A stretch of DNA of 64,000 nucleotides, taken from contig CP136892.1 in the NCBI GenBank assembly GCA_034359265.1, positions 87,846,001 through 87,910,000 of the forward strand, read 5' to 3'. Below the pieces are notes generated by a model, which did no database searches, was not told the DNA's origin, and saw nothing but the letters and a program-made list of their open reading frames with translations. Positions 37,901 through 49,152 of the stretch are shown in pieces. How positions within the stretch are numbered: the stretch's first letter is position 1; each line of letters begins with the position of its first letter. This DNA is from Canna indica. Taxonomy: Eukaryota; Streptophyta; Magnoliopsida; Zingiberales; Cannaceae. The translations under genes were made by a program, and so were the position numbers.

Positions 37901-40701
37901 AAGGCTACTTGCAGTTCTGATAACTGATAATTGCCTTCAACGTCCATCAGTTATCGAGTCCCTCATACAAAGACACATCAGTATCATTCACCTGGCAGAG
38001 CAGCATATTAGCATGGACATTACTGAAGGCATTCGAGAGGTGCTATTGACTGAGAGTTTCACTGGGCCTGTTTCCTACCTGCAGAAATTTGAAAAACCTA
38101 CAGAGATGCAGAGTGGATCAGCCATAGAATCTGTTGGCAATTGGTATCTTGAGAACATTGTTAAAGATGTATCTAATACTGGAGTATCATTTGTGCCAAC
38201 TCGACACTGCTTCAAGAGCTCACAACTAATAGGCACATGTACAGCAGAATCTTATACTGATATAGGAGAACTGAAAGCCCTCATTCGTATTTTTGGTGGC
38301 TATGGTTTTGACAGAATTGACAAGTTGCTAAAAGAACACACAGCTGCTTTGTTAAAATGCATTGACACAACGTTGCGTTCAAACCGTGAAGCCTTAGAGG
38401 GTCTTGCTGGAAGTGTCATTTATGGTGACCGGATTGAAAGAGAAGCAAATATAAAGCAAATAATGGATATAGAAACACTAGTTGGGTTCTGTATCCAGGC
38501 TGGACAGGCAATAGCTTTCCGCAAGTTGCTTGTTGAGGCCGCTGGAGCTGTTCTGGAAGAAAAAGCACCTCTTATTGTGTCTCTTCTGCGTGGGGTTGCT
38601 AAGCAATTACCTGCTGATATACCTGAGAAGAATGATATTACAAGGTTGAGAAGGTTGGCAAGTACTGTCGGTGTAGATGAGGATCATGATGCTCAGTGGA
38701 TTCATGAAATCATGACAGAAGTTGGTGTTGCCAATGATAGTTCTTGGAGCTTTCTTCCATATCTTTGTGCTGCATTTATGGTATCTAATATCTGGAGCAT
38801 GACAACATATAATGTAAATACTGGAGGGTTCAACAATAACATTCACTGTTTAGCAAGGTAATACTACAGTAGCTAGAATCCTTAGATGTGCTCTATGCTC
38901 AACACATGATGTAAAATTTCTATTTGTTTGTATAACTATACCAACAAAAGTGCCTTACCAATAAATGACAACACATTGTCAAAATCACTTCTGAAAAGAT
39001 TACTAAGTACATCTTACTCTCAAACAAAGGATGAACTACCTCCAAGCAGTGCTATTTAGTTACTACTAGTTTCTTGTTATCATACAACCTAAATAGTTAG
39101 GTTCTTGTGAGTATCCTATTCAATTTCAGTGTACTTGAGAACATTGCTGGCTTGATGTATGCAAAAACAAATGATTCATATGTTAGATTTGATTGTATGA
39201 AGTTCCTCGTCCCTAATTATGGGTGTTCTGCAGGTGCATTAGTGCTGTAATTGCAGGAAGTGAGTATGTTAGATTGCAAAGAGAACAGCAGCGGGAGTCT
39301 CTTTCAAATGGGCATGGTGGGGAATTATCAGATCCAGAAACAGTAAACCGCATATCAGCTGAGGCAAATATTAAGTCTCATATGCAAATCTTTGTCAAAT
39401 GTTCTGCAGGGATTGTACTGGATTCCTGGAGTGAAAGTAGCAGGTATATTAATGTTATAGTTAATCTTTAGACACTACAACTAGTTTTTTACGCTACCTA
39501 TTTATATAAGCAGATATGTAAGCAAATAATCTCTATGATGTCTTTCTTCTATTCTTTTATTCTTCACAAATTAACATCAAACTTAGGTTGTCTTTTAGCT
39601 TGATAGTGATAGTAACACACATTTTATGTTCTTTTGAAACAGGAAAGATTCTGTTTTTCAATCTGGATTCTCTTAATCCAAAGGCATTCCACTTTTTTTC
39701 CTTAAGCATTTCAACTAAAAAGTCATATCTTCCATATTTGTATCTCATGCCATGTGTTGCTTTTTATTGGAAAACTAATATATTCTTCTCTATAACCTGT
39801 GCTTTCTTGATGTGTCATTTTCCTATTTACATTTACTTGAGGTATACTACAACATCCTGTACATTTGTCTTTACCACTTGTTTTGCTGAAGTCAAAGGAA
39901 AGGTGTGTTGAAGTTCTAAACCAGATTATTACCTGGCTATTCTCTGTAGCTTTCTGACTTCTGTGGATGCTTCTGGTTCACAATTCAGTTCAATGATGAT
40001 AGTAAAACCTTTCATGTAATTGAGCTTTAAGATTATGAAGGATCTAACTTTATGGCTAGTTTCAGTGAGTTGGATGCATAACTTTATGTCTGCTTCCTCT
40101 CTTTTTTTTCTTTTTTATACAGTAAGAAACTAATTGATGATAAAACTTATTTGACATCAGATCTACTTAAGCTTTATCCTTCACTGATAAGTTCTCTTTT
40201 CCTATATGTTGCAGGACATATATTGTTCCAAAACTCATATTCTTGGACCAACTCTGCGAGCTCTCAAAATATCTTCCTAGAAGCACACTTGAGATTCACA
40301 TACCCTATACAATTTTGCGCTCAATATACAGACAGCACTATGGAAACTCAGCAAATATGCTTATAGAACTACTAGCACCATCACCTAGACAGTCACCTCT
40401 GATATCCTTAACACATGCATCTCCTGCTGTCAGGCCACAGAGAGGCGATTCCACACCTATGCCGTATGATTCTGGTTATTTTGGTTCCAGCATCCAGAAA
40501 CATGATGCTGCTCATGATGGTGATAGCATGTGCAAAAAGACAAGTGATAAACAACAGCGAAATATTAGGAGTTCAGGACCACTGGAATACAGTTCCAGCC
40601 GAAAAGTGAAATTTGCAGAGAGCTCAAGTTCTGGAGGTCAAGGCCCAAGCCCCCTTCCAAGATTTGCTGTGTCAAGGTCCGGACCGCTGTTATACAAGTA
40701 G
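16923..40701 (+). CDS. NAP1: NAP1 (NCKAP1-like) subunit of the SCAR/WAVE complex, 23 coding exons
   Basis: Predicted 1378-aa plant NAP1 (also called GNARLED/NAPP), a cytoplasmic scaffold of the SCAR/WAVE complex that activates ARP2/3 actin nucleation and cell shaping (family knowledge). Coding exons: 16923-17327, 17411-17485, 19366-19446, 19569-19649, 19784-19866, 20584-20668, 22434-22559, 22655-22762, 22996-23040, 23119-23261, 27022-27154, 28248-28358, 28615-28693, 31041-31234, 33679-33824, 34406-34487, 34627-34737, 35692-35817, 35889-36025, 36105-36201, 37866-38857, 39234-39443, 40215-40701. Every junction is in frame. Diagnostic segments include MAKQRPLFSTHD at the start, DSYDPPVKGLQEDLNFVSPR, HPRYPDILTNSAHPM, IVTSSRSSINIRHLEKATVS, NTMFGPEGRPQHCCAWL, and GPSPLPRFAVSRSGPLLYK at the end. 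Exon 6 uses a weak donor (GAA then gtcata). Introns total about 19.6 kb and hold many transposon remnants, but the coding sequence itself is intact. Confidence 0.95.
18960..19272. mobile_element. Fold-back MITE-like element in NAP1 intron 2
   Basis: The ends are inverted copies, tggttttaaat at 18960 and atttaaaacca at 19262-19272. The interior is rich in ccggtac/gtaccgg words. It contains a strong hairpin around 19161-19200 (cggtacaggcccag pairing with ctgggcctgtaccg). A related element lies in intron 13. No clear target duplication was found, so the family cannot be assigned. Confidence 0.65.
20446..20519. repeat. 42-bp tandem duplication in NAP1 intron 5
   Basis: A segment starting tatggactttctgtattatt occurs at 20446 and again at 20488, immediately upstream of exon 6. 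The second copy runs into a longer T tract that resembles a polypyrimidine tract. Confidence 0.8.
23748..24762. mobile_element. AT-rich DNA-transposon remnant (about 1 kb) in NAP1 intron 10
   Basis: Terminal inverted repeats of 22 bp differ at one position: gttgtgttttttt then catggaaaa on the left (23748-23769), and the inverted form at 24741-24762. Subterminal words are also inverted, for example atgtttggtcat on the left and accaaacatc on the right. The interior has no coding potential and is extremely AT-rich. It carries a SINE fragment at 23957-24053. No convincing target-site duplication was seen, so the superfamily is unassigned. Confidence 0.7.
23957..24053 (-). mobile_element. Au-like SINE fragment (3' part), nested in the DNA-transposon remnant
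   Basis: On the minus strand the segment reads with the order of motifs I remember for plant Au-type SINEs: an agcctct motif, then gggaaaggct, then a short cccac/gtggg stem, then cgtgcac near the 3' end. The tRNA-like 5' head with A and B boxes is missing, so this is a truncated, inactive copy. It is the only GC-rich stretch in a 1-kb AT-rich element, which is why it stands out. Confidence 0.6.
25552..26670 (+). mobile_element. Possible degenerate non-autonomous LTR element in NAP1 intron 10
   Basis: Two diverged copies of a segment containing tagcataggttt, tatattgttc and ctctatatagaagagg-like words occur near 25552-25625 and 26582-26655. After the first, tggtaccaaagcc at 25794-25806 matches 11 of 13 bases of the initiator-tRNA primer-binding site typical of plant LTR elements. 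Before the second, a purine-rich caagggagga run is followed by tgttca at 26371, and a taaca end lies at 26670. The left LTR start was not found. The interior contains irregular repeats of a ctccctccatcc-type motif at 26150-26310. The call is tentative. Confidence 0.35.
25608..25770 (-). mobile_element. Short retroposon (probable 5'-truncated LINE) with 25-bp target duplication
   Basis: An identical 25-bp direct repeat (starting atagaagaggttgag) lies at 25608-25632 and 25746-25770. Between them is a 113-bp insert that begins with a T-rich run, that is, the A-rich tail of a minus-strand insertion preceded by ttctttatcaaaaaa. A long target duplication plus an A-tail is the hallmark of target-primed reverse transcription (established knowledge). 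The insert is too short to encode anything. Confidence 0.8.
28392..28532. mobile_element. 141-bp MITE or solo mini-LTR in NAP1 intron 12
   Basis: The element begins tgttaaagttgattggatga and ends with the inverted form of the same 21 bp (20 of 21 matching). It is flanked by perfect 5-bp duplications catct at 28387-28391 and 28533-28537. TG...CA ends with 5-bp duplications suit a solo LTR of a TRIM-type retroelement, and the interior aacactcccccctcaag recalls LTR text. The 21-bp inverted ends suit a MITE. It makes up more than half of intron 12 and ends 82 bases before exon 13. Confidence 0.75.
29253..29991. mobile_element. Fold-back element in NAP1 intron 13, related to the one in intron 2
   Basis: The ends are ggtttaaaat at 29253 and attttaaaacc at 29981-29991. 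The body has many accggg/cccggt and ggcggtat words and several hairpins, the same vocabulary as the intron 2 element. It also contains a separate long inverted repeat at 29435-29670. There is no coding capacity. Confidence 0.65.
29435..29670. repeat. Long near-perfect inverted repeat (110-bp arms, about 14-base loop)
   Basis: The left arm 29435-29545 and the right arm 29560-29670 are reverse complements with about six differences, including one or two single-base indels. A GC-rich loop joins them. As RNA in either direction it would form a long hairpin of about 110 bp. Short open frames crossing it on both strands merely reflect the palindrome. Confidence 0.92.
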
Positions 40702-43700
40702 CAGAAGTTAGTGATGTTTTATTCTGTTGCAGTTGTCCTTTCTTACTATCTTTGGAGATGACAGTTAGGTCTAGTTTTGAACACATTGTTTGGTGATTGG
40801 TGTATTATTGGATATCTGATAGTTTGATGTTAAACAAGGTAAGATTTTGGAAACACAAATGTAAATTTTACCATTTTATATGAATTTCCACGACCTATAG
40901 ATGGCTGCTGTCAACCCCTAGGCATGTATAGACAATACCTCGATCACAATGTTGAATCAGAGAAGCAATGGAATATCCATTTGATACTGTAACAACTAAT
41001 TAGTTGAGTAGATGGACGGACTGATGTGGTCTTCACTTTGGGAGAGGCTGACCTAAGTCTATCATTATTAGGTGGGACTTCATTATTCTATTGTATCAAT
41101 GGTCTTAAAATCATGTCATTAAGTAATAATTGGCTTCTTGTTTTTAGGTGATTGTTTTTATTCTGAATTTGCATCTCAATTTATTCAGCATGCTGCAATA
41201 AGCCATTTGCTCTTCAGATTAGTAATAGTTGACTTTATGAGTTATATGACATGACTTGTAGATAGTCCTCTTCTTGCAGCTTATGGATGTGTGAGTTAGT
41301 ACATTGGTTTTTTAATTGCGTGGAACTTGAAAATGGTTTGATCCTGAAAATATGTTGCCTAGTGTTTATATAATCATCATTGCTTTTCTACTAGTTAGTT
41401 CTGTCATTTTTCAGAGAAAGTAACTTAATTGTGGTTATAGGTGTAAGTTTATTTTATTTATATATTTATTTCTTTTGTATTCCATCTGATGTGAACATTT
41501 GCATATTTTGTTCCATAAATACATTTAACTATTTGAGAGTTATTGTATATGAAAATGGAGATGAAGCAATAAAAAGTTTCACTGGTGTGAGGGTGATAAC
41601 TAATTACATCAAAATGCTTGTCCCAATACCCAATTAATTATTTTTATGATGGCCTGCAGGTTAAAATAAATCCTAGGAGGATGAGCAGGTATAATTTCAA
41701 AATTAATTAGTTCCATGTCATGCATGAGCCAATTGCATACAACTAGCTATCCTGTGTGATCCTACTGAATCACATGCCAAATTTTATGCAATTTTGATGA
41801 ACTACGAGAGTTTCAGCAATGAAAACATTTACCTAGCTCATCATGACTTCATGCTCTCAGTAGCAATTATCTCATCATTAAACAAGTTCAATTTTTTTGT
41901 TTTCTATCTTCTTTCTGATCTCCTGCTTTGTCCTTACTCCGAGCGAGATCAAATCCAATGCATCGATTTTCGATACACAGTACGGAGAAAAAATTGGCTG
42001 CAGTATATAGCATCCGAATTCAAACAATGTTATCTCACTTCCCAAGCATCTTGACTTGTCCAAATTAATTCAAGTTTATATATACTACTGTGTAAACGCA
42101 TATATTTTAATTATTCATAGATAGTTACAGTTGTATGGAGTTCCGGGAGAGCAATTACGGATCCAGTTATTATCCTGTGTAAAAAGACATCGATGTGGAC
42201 AAGGGTACTTGGAAGCCAACAAATGCATTAACAACCCCAATGATGGCTTCCCATTATTGTCTACTTTAATGATCTCTTGGGTATCCACATTCATGATTCA
42301 TTGCATCTCGATCAACTCCACTTTGAGTTAGAGTTAGCTTCTGCACATATATACAGCCAGCTCTTGCTTGGTGGATTCAAGGAGATCTGTTTTGGCACCA
42401 AGATTGAGACTTGACACTGCCAAAGTAAACATAATGCGTGCTATGATTTAATATATTATCAATTATTAGAATATGCATATAAAGGTTCGACACACAATGT
42501 CCGATTAATTGCCAAGCAAGTAGTGTGAAGATGGGTATACGGCATATACAATTGATGGGGGAAAAAACATCATTGACTGCAATGAGTCTTCAGAAGAAAC
42601 ACGAGATAAAGGTCAAGGAGAGAGTGGGTGGAAGCTGGTTGTGTGGTGGGTTACAGGGTGGCCTCAATGGCCACAACAAATCGAGACAAAATCACATGGA
42701 AACTGGTAGCAATCTCACTGCTAAATTGCGTGTTCTTCTTTAGTATATTTATAAATAGTTTGCTGCAGCTTTTGTGTCCAAAGTTCCTCAACTCTATCCA
42801 TTTAAGATACCATCCGAAGCTATAAATTAAAGTATTGTAATATTATATGATGACCTAGAAATAATATTAAAAAAAATAGTTGATCACTATTTAGAAGTAT
42901 AAAAGGCCGGGCAGATGGCATGGCAGGGTATCATGGCAGTCATGATAAGAATCAAATTGTGATTGATTGTCGTCGGTACTGGTGCAACAGTAGGCAACTA
43001 TATATATATATATATGGATCGATTGTTATCCATGTGGTCCTTGAGTATCTGATCCCTTGCTCGATCATGACCGCTCATCCCTCTCTATTTAACTAATTAT
43101 ATGTGACCATATGGAATTTGAAATCTCAACAGCGTTTTATATTCTTTCAAGAAAGCGCAAGCATCTTGTAGATGACTCATGATCATAAAAGTTTTGAAAT
43201 TGAGTTTCGTTACTTTTCCATTTGTCTTAATTTTGCAAAAAAGAGAGAGAGAGAAAGAGTTAAAAACCTTGCCAATATTTATATTTATATTTATCTACTT
43301 ATTAATTAAGAATCCCCAGCAACACGCAGTTAAATTTAATGACAGACTCAGATAGGGAATCATCTATATATATTATATCACATTGACTATATATATATTG
43401 ACCTTTAATTTTTAGAGGAAAAAAGAAAAGAAAAAGTCAAACCATGATGCATATATATTACCTGAATCCCCAAGCATATATATTTTATATAAGGTTAATT
43501 TGATTTGCTGCTATATATACATATACTGACAGGAATAAGTCCCAGTGACCCCTCGAGTTGCAGGGATAAGATAAGATGGTGAATGTGAGTGATACATAGA
43601 TTTATTAAATATAGGAAAAAGGCCTTCATGCCTGATATATATTTAGGAACTTAATTTTCTTGCCCTCTATTCAAACAAATATGTGGACCGTGGTGACTTG

Positions 43701-45106
43701 AGAGGGATCTGCCACATGGGCTTTCTTTTTTGCATGGGGTCCACGTGGATGTCTAGGTGACATTGAAATCTCTGCAGCACAAGTGGGGATGTCTCACGTA
43801 TACTGTTGATTGATTTGTTTCAGGGTATCAGTCTTTTAGATTGATATATACATATATATATTTAAATATATATATATGTATGCCTTTTTGACCCCTAAAT
43901 TAGACCACATGTGCATGTGCTTGCTCTCCTCTCCTCATTTGATTTGTTATATACAAAAATTCCCAACACAGAATAGAGTATTAATCTAAAAGACCAAGTG
44001 ATATATATATATATATATATATATACAAAGCTGACATATAATTTCGATATAGATAATTGTATTAGAATTTCTTATAAGTTATATATATATAGGCATATAG
44101 CTAACAAAATTAATTAAGATATGCGGGCGGTCCCATAATTTGTGCACACGGTATACATATATAAAAACAATCAAACATCATATATATATATATGCCATAG
44201 GTATGGAAGTAATTAATGTTCGATTTGCATATATTGCCAAAGCACACAATTAATGTCATTTTCCGTTGCATAAAAAACATTTTTCATAACAATTTCGAGA
44301 TGAAAACTGATATAGATCGATCAACGAGAGGGATGTGCCCGTACGTAAATCAAGCATATTTGATGTAACATCCATAATTCCATATATATCATGATGAATA
44401 TATCATACCAGAATTTAGCATGACAAACGTGCATGACCATCCAACTAATACAAGCTTAAATTATGTTAGCTATAGCTAGCAATATGTTTATAAAGTAAAA
44501 TATATACAATGTTTTCCATTTCGTCAAAAAACAAATAACATAATTAATGCTTATAATAAATATATCATGAATAATCTCTCTCTCGTTAACTCACGTGAGA
44601 GACACGTTTCATAAGAGTAAGAGTAAGAGTAAGACTATTGCTTTGACCATACTCACATATATACAATTCATTCTCTTTTATTTATTAAAGATATATACAA
44701 AAAGGTGAATACATTTGACACATGCTCATGCAGAAAGCATCTAAAAGTACACTATCCATATCAGAGATGCCCTGCATTGCATTCATGCATATATCCAGCT
44801 GACAATAATTCTCCATCCATCGACTATCTTTATTTATTCCATCCACGATAGATATCTATAATCCACCTCTTCAATTGAATTAATATGTATATATGCACGT
44901 AATTTAAAGCTTTTTATGATGATGATGATGATGATAATACATTAATATATGCATGCTTTGAATTAAATTAATTAGCTCCGGCCTAATCCACGTCCCGGCC
45001 GGCCGGCCGGCATCCAATTAAACCCAACACCACCCAACCACTACTCGCCCCTCATTAAGTTATGCCGCATTACAATATTCGAGGTCGAGGCACGCGTCCC
45101 TCGGGC

Positions 45107-45112
45107 CACGTG
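45107..45112. promoter_or_regulatory. G-box (CACGTG), distal copy, upstream of the bHLH gene
   Basis: A perfect CACGTG core in the context GCCACGTGGC, which is palindromic, lies 428 bases upstream of the start codon. It is a canonical binding site for bHLH and bZIP factors. Confidence 0.6.
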
Positions 45113-45240
45113 GCGGAATGGTTGGGCAGCGTCCCGCCACGGCGGACGACGCCATGTGGATGGCTTTCCCTGCGGGCTCCACTTGATCTTTGTTATCTAT
45201 CCTCTCCCTCCCTATCCGGCTTGGATTTGTGAGACACGCC

Positions 45241-45246
45241 CACGTG
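45241..45246. promoter_or_regulatory. G-box (CACGTG), proximal copy, upstream of the bHLH gene
   Basis: This is a second CACGTG core, in CCCACGTGTCGG, 294 bases upstream of the start codon. The downstream product has G-box-type contact residues, so autoregulation is possible but only inferred. Confidence 0.6.
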
Positions 45247-45527
45247 TCGGTCACGTCACGGTGGACCCACTCCCCTCCTTATGGATGTTCAGGCTTTTTC
45301 CTCATCTACTCTGCTCTGCTCTGCTCAACAACTGTCATTTCACCTTTCCAATTAACATTTACTCCCACTTCTCTTCCTCTCTCTCTCTCTCTCCGATCAT
45401 CATCTGGTATATATATATTGCAGCAAGGGTCGGTGTGATGCGATGCGAAGAGTTGCCGGCAGTCGAAAGAGTTCGGCACTTGTTGGTTTGCGTATACATT
45501 ATACAGTTGAGAGTTGAGAGTTGAGAG

Positions 45528-45575
45528 ATGAGAGATGATGATGCAGTGCGTAGAAACTACTACTCCTCTCTCTGA
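45528..45575 (+). other. Short uORF overlapping the bHLH start codon
   Basis: An ATG at 45528 opens a 15-codon frame that ends at 45575, beyond the main ATG at 45535, in a different frame. If the leader covers this ATG, scanning ribosomes would meet it first, so it may lower translation of the main frame. The ATG context on both is mediocre. Confidence 0.5.
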
Positions 45576-47458
45576 TCATGATCTCTCTGTCTTGGAGAGG
45601 CAACGAGCGCGCATGGGTTGGCTGCAGTCAGCTGCTTACGATCATGGGGATTACTGCAGCGTGCAGCCTTCCTTCCATGGCTGCGATGGCCACCGGAAGA
45701 ACGAGACTGCTCATGGATCGCTTCACTGTTTCAGTAACGGCTGGCCTGATCTCGGAACCATTCAGTACCCTGTTCCCGGTGCTGCTGCTACTGTAATTGA
45801 GGAAACCACAAGCGTCACCGTGAGCAACAGCAGCTCCAGGAAGAGGAAGCCACCTGAGAAATCCAAGGTTATTAGATGATCTATTCTTCTCAATTGGAAA
45901 CATATACTATTTACTCGTAGATTCACTTTGTGAGATTTATGCAGCAGGGGAAGGGCAGAGTTGACAGCAACTGCAAGAGGATAAAGGAAGAGACAGGAGC
46001 GACGTCAGAATCCAAGCAAGAAAACAATGGGAAGGAGGCATCAGGGGACACCTCAAAGGAGAATGACAAGCCTCCCAAGACCGACTACATTCATGTTAGA
46101 GCTCGCCGGGGTCAGGCCACTGACAGTCATAGCTTAGCTGAAAGAGTATGTCAAGTTAAAGCAAGAAGTTAATTTCTCGATCATGTACATATATATATAT
46201 ATATAATACTAGTTGTTTTGTAATCTGCTAATAATATAGGTGAGAAGGGAAAGGATCAGCCAGAGGATGAAGTATCTCCAGGATTTGGTGCCTGGTTGCA
46301 GTAAGATTACTGGAAAAGCTGGTATGCTGGATGAGATCATCAACTATGTTCAGTCTCTCCAAAGACAAGTTGAGGTGCGTGCTCAATTAACTCTCAAGAT
46401 TAATTCAACAACTATAATATCCATTCAACATATATGCATCAAAAATTAATTTCCTATGGCGGCTTCCAACAGTTCCTGTCGATGAAACTTGCTGCTGTGA
46501 ATCCCATGATGGACATCAATGTCGAAAGCTTTTTCGGCAAAGATCAGGCAATGAACTAAACTCATCCAAGCAATGAAGAAAATAGTACATATTACGCATT
46601 TTGTTTGATCCAACTTGTGGTCCAGTGACTTAGTACAATAATGGAAGACTGCATAAAAATGACTTTTTAACGACTACGTGAATTGATTCAGAGAACTTAA
46701 ATTCTTCTGTTTGTACTGAAAATTAATTAACGTTCGAAGCACATGTACTGCTGTTGTTCTGATGACTACTTGTGCTGATGATGGATGGATGGATGGGTGC
46801 AGGTAAATCAAGCTTGCAAATCAGTCAGTATTCCGACCACCGGCATATCGTCTGAGATGTTGGATCAGCAACCCTACCTTCAGTTCAACTCCTTGCAGGC
46901 TCATCCTGCTTGCTCCGGGCTTGACATGTTCATGGATTATTCTTCAGATCTAGTGCTTCGACAGACTGCCAGTGGTGAACCAGTAGCACTGCCTGATACT
47001 ACATCCTTATCAGGATCATGTCTCAATGTACTCAAAAATACTACTTCCATTCCATACATGTATAAACTTTTATTCTGATTTCATGTTAATTGAGATATAT
47101 ATAACACTTTTATTTTTCAGATTAATGGGTCAACTGTTTGGAACACGTCAAACTTGCAAAACTTTTATGGTGTGGAATTCCAGCTGGGAAGAGAGAGTAC
47201 AGCCTTCCCCTTTCAATCATTGCAAGGTAATTAAAGATTCTTATCCTATGTGCAGGACAGCAAGATGATTAGTTTGGTTTAGCCAACAAAATAAGTAATC
47301 ATGCTGCTCCAAATTGGCATTGCTGCACTTTATAGCTAGTAAATGTTCATTGACATTATTTAGATTCATATGCAGTGAAATTAACATATATATATATATA
47401 TATGGACAAAATTGTTGCAGGAAATGTCTTGCCTAACAATCTCAAGATGGAGATGTGA
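45535..47458 (+). CDS. bHLH transcription factor (BEE/CIB/HBI1, bHLH137-like group), seven exons
   Basis: Predicted 370-aa nuclear transcription factor. Exons: 45535-45867, 45945-46145, 46240-46374, 46473-46547, 46803-47027, 47121-47226 and 47421-47458. The bHLH domain spans residues about 168-225 ([20 protein letters not shown], then [10 protein letters not shown], then [20 protein letters not shown]). It has the His-Glu-Arg triad (H173, E177, R181) that specifies G-box binding. A basic patch KRKPPEKSK and an acidic Lys/Glu-rich linker precede it. The C-terminal motif [17 protein letters not shown] is shared with this subgroup. Exon 2 has a tandem NAG-NAG acceptor, so the first codon (CAG) may be optional. 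Exon 4 must end at a GC donor (CAG then gcaatg); otherwise the frame stops at TAA within about four codons. Subgroup members act in brassinosteroid, light and growth responses (family knowledge). Confidence 0.9.
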
Positions 47459-48125
47459 TTGTGATTAATGCATGATCTGGGAGCATGAATGAAATTAGTT
47501 CCTACTGCTGAGACTGGAGATTGTTTATGGCCGGACAAAATTAATTTGTTGGGGTTGTATTCATTCAATTAATCATGATTAATTGCTGCAGCAATTAATT
47601 AATACCATCATTGTATCATATTGACGGTCATCTTGTTAATTACCTTATAAATTATAATAGAATTCAAAGTTGATTCAACATCCACCGGATTCGATAAATC
47701 TCTGTTATATATATACTACGCGCATAGTTTTAATGGTTAAGAATTGACTCAATTGGACCTTCAACGGACGAGCTCGAGTTGATCGAACCATATTTAATAT
47801 AGTGTGAACCGATCTCAATTGAAAGCATTCAGTGATGAGCCATTGGATATTTTAATCAAAGACGTTGATTGAAAAGCACAGATCTCTTGCAATGACGCTT
47901 GGACCGCATCCTTTACAATATATATTTCTTCTTCTTCTTCCCCCTGCACACTAGCGATGGAGAATGCCTAACGTCCTTCTTTCTTTGTTTAATTCTAATA
48001 ATTTAGGGAAAAAACATCAAATAAAAAGTGTTATTTGTTTGGTGCATGAATTAAAAATAAATAAATAAAAAATTATTTTATATTTGATATACACCGAATT
48101 TAAAAAATTCATATCCAATCGAGAT
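47459..48125. other. 3' flank of the bHLH gene
   Basis: AT-rich sequence including the bHLH 3' UTR. No gene is recognised. Confidence 0.45.
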
Positions 48126-48551
48126 ATGAACAACGGGAGACGCGAAAAAGGCACATCACTAGGGATCGAGATCAAAAGATAAGAGAAAGGAATAGGAAAA
48201 TGAGATATAATTTTAAAAAATTAGATAATTTTAAAATTTATGGAGGACAAAAGGTGATAAAGTTCAGAATATAAAGAGAAATTTTTTAATTTTGTAGGGG
48301 GCAAATGAGGATAAATATTAAAAACATAAAAATAATTCTATAAAAAAAATGGCAAAATCATCATTCATCGTGTATAAATAATGAAATTTCAATATTGATG
48401 GGGCAATTACCCCCCTACCCTTCCAAGTGCCTCTGCCCCTGATGATGTGGGCATGTGGCACGGGTACTAAAATGTCTCTAACGTTTTCTCACGAGTACAA
48501 AAATGACCTTAACGTTTTCTCACGGGTACAAAAATGCCCCTAATATTTTCC
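48126..48551. repeat. Solo copy of the repeat found inside the 49.2-kb fold-back element
   Basis: This 426-bp segment is almost identical to 49376-49803, which lies 1250-1252 bases downstream in the same orientation. It includes three successive units of about 33 bp built on tacaaaaatg and aacgttttctcacg. It probably derives from the same transposon family, either as a fragment or through a local duplication. Confidence 0.8.
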
Positions 48552-49152
48552 TACTTCGTTTATTATTCAATCCAATCATTTCATATCCATCAAAGTAAAT
48601 ATACCATTAGTATATACATATATTCTAACGTTCATATATATTTTGTAATGACTATATTATACTGTCTATTTTTTAAAAAAGAAAATAATTAGGTCCCCGG
48701 TCGGTGGCATGCATATGCATTAGGCAGTAGCTTTCCATGCGTATGGCCACCGGCTTTTGCTTCTCTCTGTCACCTTCATGTTGAAGACTCCAAGCACGAA
48801 ACAAATGAATGAATGTAGAGGTGGAATTCATATAGCTCTGTTTTGCTGAGAGAGAACTGAGAAAGGATTTGTCAAATATGCAATTAATTGCAGTTGGAAT
48901 GGAGCTTTCGGTCACGGGGAAGAAAGAAAAAATAATGCACGGTGGTCGGTGGATGCGCCTTTTACGCAGACTGAGACAGAAATAGAAAACAGAGAGGTAT
49001 ACTCTATAAACATCGTTTATGACTCATTTGATAATTATATATATTAATTTAATTTATGGACCTTCTAATGGATCCAATATTTCATATTTATATATTTTGG
49101 GTTAACATGAAGAATTAATGGAGATGGAGTACACTCTGATTAAGAAAGTAGA

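Larger units (their letters stand above)
40702..45534. other. Long spacer between NAP1 and the bHLH gene
   Basis: This stretch carries the NAP1 3' UTR, then AT-rich sequence with many (TA)n runs (for example near 42998, 44002 and 44090), a ggccggcc palindrome near 44998-45010, and finally the bHLH promoter. The bHLH leader has a (CT)n run around 45380-45394. I see no protein gene, tRNA or familiar conserved miRNA sequence, although distant homologues could be missed. Confidence 0.5.

Noticed and set aside
41000..45100. Search for conserved plant miRNA sequences (miR156, 160, 166, 167, 171, 172, 319, 390, 396) in the long spacer
   Set aside because: None was found by eye. A dedicated search could still find divergent or unknown ones.
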